Shown: positions 1 to 3,744 of the stretch, one piece after another
Numbering within the stretch: position 1 is the first letter of the stretch
How the letters are laid out: each line of letters starts with the position of its first letter
The notes under the pieces: model-generated
The model's database searches: none
What the model was told of the DNA's origin: nothing
The model's input: the letters and a program-made list of their open reading frames with translations, nothing else
DNA from: Burkholderiales bacterium
GTDB lineage: Bacteria; Pseudomonadota; Gammaproteobacteria; Burkholderiales; Burkholderiaceae_D
NCBI GenBank assembly: GCA_028868455.1
Contig: JAGWUK010000274.1
Location: 1-5,212, forward strand
Length of the DNA: 5,212 nucleotides
Reading direction: 5' to 3'
Program-made: the position numbers and the translations under genes

Positions 1-127
1 CTTGAAAACCCGGCTCAATGGCGAACAAATCTGCGTCGCTGATTTGCACTTCGGCAAAGCCCAGTTCCTTGCCCCAGGCTTTAATGCGGGCAGCCAGTGA
101 CGATAAATCCTGCTCGGTAAAGTTCAC
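1..127 (-). CDS. queG: Epoxyqueuosine reductase QueG, N-terminal part (cut by window edge)
   Basis: QueG is a cytoplasmic cobalamin- and iron-sulfur-dependent enzyme that reduces epoxyqueuosine to queuosine in the wobble position of GUN tRNAs. Only the first 42 codons are present; the gene runs out of the window at base 1. The visible part reads as the family's amino-terminal helix followed by the first strand: IKAWGKELGF (residues 15-24) and then VQISDADL, closely matching the IKQWGLELGF / VGI.D.DL pattern of known QueG proteins. None of the cobalamin or Fe-S residues are in view. The chosen start is GTG at 127-125, which has a GGAG ribosome site 8 nt upstream; an in-frame TTG two codons earlier sits too close to that site. 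The gene is co-directional with otsB but separated from it by 201 bp, so it probably has its own promoter. Identification rests on this short stretch only. Confidence 0.8.
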   Translation of the reverse strand, partial: MNFTEQDLSSLAARIKAWGKELGFAEVQISDADLFAIEPGFQ

Positions 128-135
128 GACCAATG

Positions 136-139
136 CTCC
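136..139 (-). promoter_or_regulatory. Ribosome binding site deciding the queG GTG start
   Basis: GGAG on the minus strand lies 8 nt before the GTG at 127-125. The alternative TTG at 133-131 is only 2 nt from it, so the GTG is the better start. Confidence 0.55.
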
Positions 140-156
140 GCAACAAAGCGCAAACG

Positions 157-173
157 GGCGCAAACCCTGCGCC
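157..173. repeat. GC-rich hairpin in the queG leader
   Basis: A perfect 6-bp inverted repeat (GGCGCA / TGCGCC) with a 5-nt loop, about 30 nt upstream of the queG start. One arm overlaps a tandem direct repeat: GCGCAAAC occurs at 148-155 and again at 158-165, one 10-bp helical turn apart. There is no T-run on either side, so it is not a convincing terminator. It may be a protein-binding site or an mRNA leader structure, or chance. Confidence 0.35.
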
Positions 174-269
174 GGAAAACCAGATTAATCATCAGCAAAG
201 AAAAATTCGGCATGCAAAAACGTCGGCAAGAAAATCACCGGAATCCATAGAAGCCCGTATTTTGAGCCA

Positions 270-294
270 GAAACCGCCAGATGTGGTCGGTTTC
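270..294 (-). terminator. Stem-loop downstream of otsB, possible weak terminator
   Basis: A 10-bp stem (GAAACCG plus CCA pairing with TGG plus CGGTTTC) with one bulged base at 287 and a 4-nt loop begins 34 nt after the otsB stop codon. The A-tract/T-tract flanks of the stem resemble a bidirectional terminator, but no U-rich tail follows outside the stem, so termination would be inefficient if it happens. Confidence 0.35.
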
Positions 295-328
295 GTCGCC
301 GCCGACAGAAAATGACTGCACAAAGCGA

Positions 329-1147
329 CTAGCTGGAGCGCCCCGTCCCGGCACTACGGCGCAATGCCGTCTGCTCGGCCTGATGTTGCAATTGCACCAG
401 ACGCACGATCAGTTGCAGGCATTCAGTCATTTCATTTTGATGATGCAGAAAAAACCGCGCCGAACTATGCCGGTCGCGCCCGACTTTCACTGTCAGCCAG
501 TCGCGCGGCGCATGACGGAACACGACTTCATCGGCATCGTCGTCGCCAATATACAAGGCGCACTGCTTTTCTTCGTGCCGCAGCAGGCATTCCAGCGCAA
601 GACGCTTGTCCGGCGCACCTTGCGGCAATAAATGAATGCTGTATTTTCCGGCAATGATCTGCGGCGCCGGATGCAATTGCGACAGGCTGGCTTCAACGGC
701 ACGCGCGACTTTTTCGCGGTCGCGGGCAAAGCGAAAATGCACGCGGATAGAGCAGGCATTTTGCTCTATCGACAAACTCGGATCCATATCCTGCCAGCGC
801 AATTGCTGCATGATCTGCTGCATCCAGTCGCTACAAATATCGCGGAACGGCAACACCATTGCTGGCGGCACTACCCCGCCTTCCGCGCCGAAATCGCCGA
901 TCAGGTAATGCGGTTTGGTCAATAAACGCTGACTGACATCGGCCACGCTACGTCCGGCAATAATCGCTACCGGCGCCACGGCGCACAGACTACGAAATCC
1001 GCGATACACGCCCAGAGTCATCCGTGCGCGTTCCGGCATGATCGACGTGGGAGACAAGGTGCCTTCAAAGTCAAAAGCAAACAAGGGGTGTGACTGAATC
1101 AGCGTGCGTAAGGCGTCTTCCCCATCGGGAGAAAGCAAATTCTTCAT
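329..1147 (-). CDS. otsB: Trehalose-6-phosphate phosphatase (HAD superfamily), with altered motif residues
   Basis: OtsB removes phosphate from trehalose-6-phosphate to give the osmoprotectant trehalose in the cytoplasm. The protein has 272 residues, normal for the family. HAD motif I is at 26-31 (DFEGTL, nucleophile D26), motif II around 61-67 (AIIAGRS), the family GAE motif at 87-89, a substrate-recognition segment at 128-139 (S133, H137, R139), a lysine at K181, and motif IV GDDDADE at 201-207. Two positions are unusual: the general acid/base Asp is Glu (E28), and the motif II Ser/Thr is Ala (A64). The GNHGAE segment is also changed to GDFGAE. The ATG start has an AGGA site 7 nt upstream (1155-1158). 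The gene follows ectA by 103 bp on the same strand. otsA, the synthase that makes the substrate, is not present here. Family assignment is firm; full activity is uncertain. Confidence 0.85.
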   Translation of the reverse strand: MKNLLSPDGEDALRTLIQSHPLFAFDFEGTLSPTSIMPERARMTLGVYRGFRSLCAVAPVAIIAGRSVADVSQRLLTKPHYLIGDFGAEGGVVPPAMVLPFRDICSDWMQQIMQQLRWQDMDPSLSIEQNACSIRVHFRFARDREKVARAVEASLSQLHPAPQIIAGKYSIHLLPQGAPDKRLALECLLRHEEKQCALYIGDDDADEVVFRHAPRDWLTVKVGRDRHSSARFFLHHQNEMTECLQLIVRLVQLQHQAEQTALRRSAGTGRSS

Positions 1148-1218
1148 ACTGGATTCCTATGCGCGGCACACTGCCCGATGTGGACAGTCGCTACTTTTTG
1201 GTGGATAGGAAGGGCGTC

Positions 1219-1237
1219 GTCGGCAAGGTACGCCGAC
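1219..1237. repeat. Small stem-loop between ectA and otsB
   Basis: Perfect 6-bp arms GTCGGC / GCCGAC around a 7-nt loop, 13 nt past the ectA stop codon. No T-run follows on the minus strand, so it is not a standard intrinsic terminator. It could stabilise the ectA mRNA end or slow read-through into otsB. Confidence 0.3.
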
Positions 1238-1250
1238 ACGTCGATGAAAT

Positions 1251-1784
1251 TTAATGTTTTCGCGTCCATGGCCCGATGCGGTAAAGCTGCTCTTCTTCAT
1301 GGTTGCTGTCGCCAAAATCGCCGGGACTAAATAAAGAGGTCACTGTACAGCCGACATTGTGTTCCAGAGAAAAACGCGTAAACAAACGTTGCGAAGCGGT
1401 GTTGGAAGGCGATATCGTTGTTTCGAGCCAGCGCAATTTGCGCCGGTGCAGACAGGTGTCGAGCAAAAACTCCAGCATGCGCCGGCCAACTCTCTTGCCA
1501 CGCATTTCCGGCGCGACCGCCAGTTGCCAGACAAACAGCGTATCGGTTTGCGTTGGTGGAATATAGGCCGTGACAGCGCCAACCAGTTGTTCGTCCTGTA
1601 TCGCCACGACGCAGGTTTCGGCATGATGCAGACACAGCAGCAAATAGGCATAACGGGAATTCAGATCCAGCGGCGGGCATGCCGCCACTAAATCGTACAA
1701 GGCATCCGCATCCTGCATCTGCGCCTGCCGCAACATCAGGCCGTCGGGCTTGGTCAGCGGTGCTGCAGAGGAAAAAAGACCCAA
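1251..1784 (-). CDS. ectA: L-2,4-diaminobutyrate N-gamma-acetyltransferase (EctA, GNAT family), without ectB or ectC nearby
   Basis: EctA transfers acetyl from acetyl-CoA to L-2,4-diaminobutyrate, the second step of ectoine synthesis. Numbering from the TTG start (177 residues), the hallmark segments are CPPLDLNS at 36-43, the following YAYLLL, DTLFVWQLAV at 81-90, the acetyl-CoA loop RGKRVGRR at 95-102, and ETTISPSN at 121-128. These are specific to EctA within the GNAT fold. TTG at 1784-1782 is preferred because AAGGAG lies 6 nt before it. An upstream in-frame ATG at 1853-1851 would give 200 residues but has no ribosome site and adds an unconserved tail. In the acetyl-CoA loop the usual first Gly is Arg98, encoded by AGA. 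The gene follows marR on the same strand (15 or 84 nt gap depending on the start), so co-transcription is likely. The partners ectB and ectC are not in the window; otsB follows instead. Confidence 0.88.
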   Translation of the reverse strand: MGLFSSAAPLTKPDGLMLRQAQMQDADALYDLVAACPPLDLNSRYAYLLLCLHHAETCVVAIQDEQLVGAVTAYIPPTQTDTLFVWQLAVAPEMRGKRVGRRMLEFLLDTCLHRRKLRWLETTISPSNTASQRLFTRFSLEHNVGCTVTSLFSPGDFGDSNHEEEQLYRIGPWTRKH

Positions 1785-1790
1785 ATCTAT

Positions 1791-1796
1791 CTCCTT
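1791..1796 (-). promoter_or_regulatory. Ribosome binding site supporting the TTG start of ectA
   Basis: AAGGAG on the minus strand is 6 nt upstream of the in-frame TTG at 1784-1782. It is the strongest Shine-Dalgarno sequence in the left block. The ATG at 1853 has only pyrimidine-rich sequence before it. Confidence 0.6.
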
Positions 1797-1868
1797 TGAC
1801 GTTTCAGTACCAACACCCGCCGCGAACCTGCCGCGGGCGTACTGATCGTACATACGGAGAAACGGAAT

Positions 1869-2339
1869 TCAGAGCAGACTGGCCGGCGCTTTCATTTCCA
1901 GCAAAGTCGCAAATTGTTCCAGCGCCACCACCAGCGTATGCCGGTCGTCTTCCGGCAAGGCATTCAGGGCGCTTTCAAAACCTTGCGGCAAGGCCGATGG
2001 CGCATTGTCGAGCAGACTTTGTCCGTCTGCTGTCACGGTCACATACACATTGCGCCGGTCTTTTGTGTCGCGTTCGCGTCTGACCAATGCTTTTTCTTCC
2101 AGCCTGTCAACAATCCCCACCACCGTGCTCGGACTTAAATGTATCGCCCGCCCTATCGCCTTTAAGGTGCTCGGCCCCAGCTGCGCAATCGCCATCAGGG
2201 CCACCAGTTGCGGCGAGGTGACATTGTGCGTGCCGGTCAGACGTTTCGACTGTAGCTCAACGCATTGAGCGATGCGGCGCACGCTTTGCAATATGCGGAT
2301 GGAATCATTGACGGCGACGATGGTAGTAGTGTCATTCAT
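1869..2339 (-). CDS. MarR-family transcriptional regulator
   Basis: A 156-residue winged helix-turn-helix protein of usual MarR length, expected to act as a DNA-binding dimer. Residues 10-35 form the amino-terminal dimerisation helix, 41-54 the helix leading into the fold, about 56-80 the helix-turn-helix (recognition helix around SPSTVVGIVDRL), and 84-104 the wing with the typical RERDTKDRR pattern before YVTVT. Residues 106-150 form the carboxy-terminal dimer helices. An in-frame stop lies 12 nt before the ATG, so this is the most upstream start, yet no Shine-Dalgarno sequence precedes it. It leads directly into ectA. MarR-type EctR proteins repress ectoine genes in methylotrophs, so an EctR-like role is reasonable, but the divergent sugar operon is an alternative target. 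The family is certain, the target is inferred. Confidence 0.88.
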   Translation of the reverse strand: MNDTTTIVAVNDSIRILQSVRRIAQCVELQSKRLTGTHNVTSPQLVALMAIAQLGPSTLKAIGRAIHLSPSTVVGIVDRLEEKALVRRERDTKDRRNVYVTVTADGQSLLDNAPSALPQGFESALNALPEDDRHTLVVALEQFATLLEMKAPASLL

Positions 2340-2372
2340 GCCGCAAGTTTATCGTAAATCGACCGCTACTAC
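2323..2372. repeat. Inverted repeat bracketing the marR start codon
   Basis: Perfect 7-bp arms GTAGTAG (2323-2329) and CTACTAC (2366-2372) lie on either side of the marR ATG, with centres 43 bp apart, about four helical turns. In the mRNA the arms could pair and fold the start codon into a loop. Alternatively they are half-sites for autoregulation. Chance occurrence is possible. Confidence 0.3.
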
Positions 2373-2581
2373 AGCATGCAAATCGGCGCCAAACTGAGGT
2401 CTTCCGCCCAAAACAACACACAAAAATCGCACTGTCCCGTTTTCCGTCTCTCCAGATCAAGTAAAAATCATTTGCACAGAATTGCGGCAAAAATTGCTCC
2501 GTCAGCGCCAGCCCGTTTTGCAAACGGACACAGAACGCACCAACATCGCCAGACCAATTTTTGTACAGACCCTGATCGTGC

Positions 2582-2609
2582 AAAATACATCTATATCGAA
2601 TCATATCAA
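2582..2609 (-). promoter_or_regulatory. Candidate promoter A for marR-ectA
   Basis: TTGATA (2609-2604), 16-bp spacer, then TATTTT (2587-2582) on the minus strand. It would give a leader of roughly 235 nt before marR, which is long. Its -35 element overlaps the inverted repeat at 2605-2619, so a regulator bound there would block it. Confidence 0.35.
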
Positions 2610-2629
2610 CAAAATTGATTTCAACACAA
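2600..2629 (-). promoter_or_regulatory. Candidate promoter B for marR-ectA
   Basis: TTGTGT (2629-2624), 18-bp spacer, then TATGAT (2605-2600), a near-consensus -10, on the minus strand. It overlaps candidate A; at most one is likely to be used. Confidence 0.35.
2605..2619. repeat. AT-rich inverted repeat (ATCAA-N5-TTGAT), possible operator
   Basis: A 15-bp pseudo-palindrome with 5-bp arms in the AT-rich core, lying on the candidate marR promoters. Its size and composition fit a winged-helix dimer such as a MarR protein, but no binding motif for this regulator is known to me. Confidence 0.35.
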
Positions 2630-2632
2630 ATT

Positions 2633-2651
2633 ATTTTAGTCATTGTAAAAT
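2633..2651. repeat. AT-rich inverted repeat (ATTTTA-N7-TAAAAT), possible operator
   Basis: A 19-bp element with perfect 6-bp arms, 28 bp from the centre-of-symmetry of the 2605-2619 repeat on the side of the kinase operon. It is a plausible operator for MarR or another regulator. AT-rich arms of this length can also arise by chance in such a region. Confidence 0.35.
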
Positions 2652-2664
2652 TCAGACAGACTTT

Positions 2665-2692
2665 TTCTGGCGGCAATCGGATGCAGCCAGAA
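2665..2692. repeat. Strong hairpin or two-turn operator upstream of the kinase operon
   Basis: Perfect 7-bp arms TTCTGGC (2665-2671) and GCCAGAA (2686-2692) continue inward, after one G/A mismatch, with three more pairs (GCA/TGC) around a 6-nt loop. The arm centres are 21 bp apart, exactly two helical turns, which would suit a dimeric regulator. On the plus strand the hairpin is followed by TTTT, so an attenuator-like role is also possible. Confidence 0.45.
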
Positions 2693-2779
2693 TTTTGCCT
2701 GCCATCCTCGTGCTATTTCCGTAGCGACCACGGCAGTCTCCAGCATGTCCTGTCAATCAACAATGAAAGGAAAATGCAC

Positions 2780-2872
2780 ATGCATTCCAGCGCATTGTCG
2801 TCTTTCCGTCTGGCGTCGCTCCCAGCTTCTTTGCCTCACTTCGCCTCCGTCCCGACGCGGCCACTGCCATGA
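2780..2872 (+). CDS. Possible 30-residue leader ORF coupled to the sugar kinase
   Basis: A short ORF starts at ATG 2780 with AAAGGA 8 nt upstream (2766-2771). It ends with TGA at 2870-2872, which overlaps the kinase ATG at 2869 as ATGA. The product would begin MHSSALSSFRLASL and is rich in Ser, Leu, Ala and Pro; it resembles no protein I know and has no membrane segment or clear attenuation codon run. The case for it is positional: the kinase start has no ribosome site, and a ribosome finishing this ORF would be placed on it. Chance is possible, as the frame is short. Confidence 0.3.
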   Translation: MHSSALSSFRLASLPASLPHFASVPTRPLP

Positions 2873-3744
2873 ACGATCTGCTGATCGTCGGCATGGCGTA
2901 TTTTGAAGTGTTTGTCCCGCCCTTTCCTGCACCGGCAGCCGGCGAAGAGGTCTTTATCGACGGCATGCAACTGGCGCTTGGCGGCGCACTCAATACCGCC
3001 AGCGTGGCTGCGGCGCTTGGCATGCCGGTCAGTTTATGCCTGCCTATGGGCGGCGGACTGGTTGATCATGCAGTGGAAAAACTGGCGCACGAGCTGGGCA
3101 TTCAATTGTTACCGATAAGCAGCCGCGACAATCCGGCCATTTCGCTGGTGTTCTCCGATGCGCGAGACCGCAGCTTTGTCAGTACCGCTGATCTGGATGC
3201 ACTCATCACACTGGAACGTTTGCCCACCACCGACTGGATCCATGTTCCGGGACTCGAAGAAGCTGCGCGTCTGGCCATACCTCTAGCCGATGCAAGAGAC
3301 AAGGGGGCGCAAGTCTCGGTCAGCGGCAGCTGGAGCCCGCAACAACTCTCCCGACTGGCGGCGCACCGGCATCCGCTCTGGGACCTGTTGATACTGAATG
3401 AAAAAGAAGCGCAGGCCGCCTGCGGCGATGCGCAGTCCGCGCCGCAGCAACTGGCAGGCGTCGCCCGCTCAGTGCTGGTGACGCGTGGCAGCGAAGGCGC
3501 ATTTGGCGTGCTCGACGGTTATCCGCTGGATGTAGCAACACCACCGGTCGCGGTAACGGATTCAACCGGTGCCGGAGACGCTTTCTGCGCCGGTCTGATC
3601 GCCGCCCTGCAAAGCGGCCTGCCTGCCGAAGCGGCAGTGCAGTTCGCCTGCCGCAGCGCCGCGCGCCTGTTGCAGCAAACTGGCGGCCTGATGACCGATG
3701 CACGCCGCATGGCAGATTTAAAGGAAATTGTATGCAAACATTGA
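2869..3744 (+). CDS. PfkB (ribokinase) family sugar kinase
   Basis: An ATP-dependent cytoplasmic kinase of the ribokinase/PfkB fold that should phosphorylate a sugar or sugar derivative. It has 291 residues, usual for the family. The amino-terminal substrate region includes the GGALNTA motif at 38-44; NEKEA at 177-181 and VTRGSEGA at 204-211 follow the family order; the signature DSTGAGDAF at 231-239 contains the anion hole and catalytic base D237. The usual substrate-binding Asp near the start (G-x-x-x-x-D) appears as Glu13. The ATG at 2869 is the only good start: the frame is open back to a stop at 2764-2766 but has no ATG, GTG or TTG there. No Shine-Dalgarno sequence precedes it, which points to coupling with the upstream short ORF. 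It overlaps the GH4 gene by 13 nt. The sugar cannot be read from the sequence. Confidence 0.88.
   Translation: MNDLLIVGMAYFEVFVPPFPAPAAGEEVFIDGMQLALGGALNTASVAAALGMPVSLCLPMGGGLVDHAVEKLAHELGIQLLPISSRDNPAISLVFSDARDRSFVSTADLDALITLERLPTTDWIHVPGLEEAARLAIPLADARDKGAQVSVSGSWSPQQLSRLAAHRHPLWDLLILNEKEAQAACGDAQSAPQQLAGVARSVLVTRGSEGAFGVLDGYPLDVATPPVAVTDSTGAGDAFCAGLIAALQSGLPAEAAVQFACRSAARLLQQTGGLMTDARRMADLKEIVCKH

Larger units (their letters stand above)
2340..2868. other. Divergent intergenic region between marR and the sugar operon
   Basis: This 529-bp stretch has no gene I can name. Its middle part (about 2580-2660) is clearly AT-richer than the flanks, as expected for a divergent promoter region. It holds candidate minus-strand promoters, two AT-rich inverted repeats, a strong hairpin at 2665-2692 and a short upstream ORF at its right end. 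A minus-strand frame stays open from 2676 (TTG) or 2604 (ATG) to a stop at 2334-2332 that overlaps the marR start. It lacks a ribosome site and matches no family I know, so it is not called as a gene. On the plus strand a weak extended -10 (TGC followed by TATTTC, 2711-2719) is the only promoter-like element seen for the kinase operon. Confidence 0.6.

Noticed and set aside
188..217. queG promoter TTGCAT-N18-GATGAT on the minus strand
   Set aside because: Both elements are weak and the spacer is long; not strong enough to list as a feature.
133..315. 60-codon plus-strand ORF between queG and otsB
   Set aside because: It has no ribosome site, low-complexity polar composition, no recognisable family, and lies across the queG leader and the otsB-end stem-loop.
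281..925. Plus-strand ORFs opposite otsB
   Set aside because: They are antisense shadows of a clearly recognisable gene, share its codon periodicity, and lack family motifs.
1148..1250. Search for remnants of ectB, ectC or otsA around ectA
   Set aside because: The gap is only 103 bp and shows no recognisable coding fragment.
1785..1853. ATG at 1853 as the ectA start
   Set aside because: It has no Shine-Dalgarno sequence and adds an unconserved tail; the TTG at 1784 has a strong one. It remains possible and is noted in the gene entry.
2615..2643. Plus-strand sigma-70 promoter with TTGATT as -35
   Set aside because: No acceptable -10 element lies 16-18 bp downstream.
2615..2779. Longer version of the leader ORF starting at 2615
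   Set aside because: It runs through the AT-rich promoter region and the hairpin, has no ribosome site, and has non-protein-like composition. Only the 2780 start has a ribosome site.
3320..3703. 127-codon minus-strand ORF inside the kinase gene
   Set aside because: It is arginine-rich antisense of a well-supported PfkB gene, with no motif.
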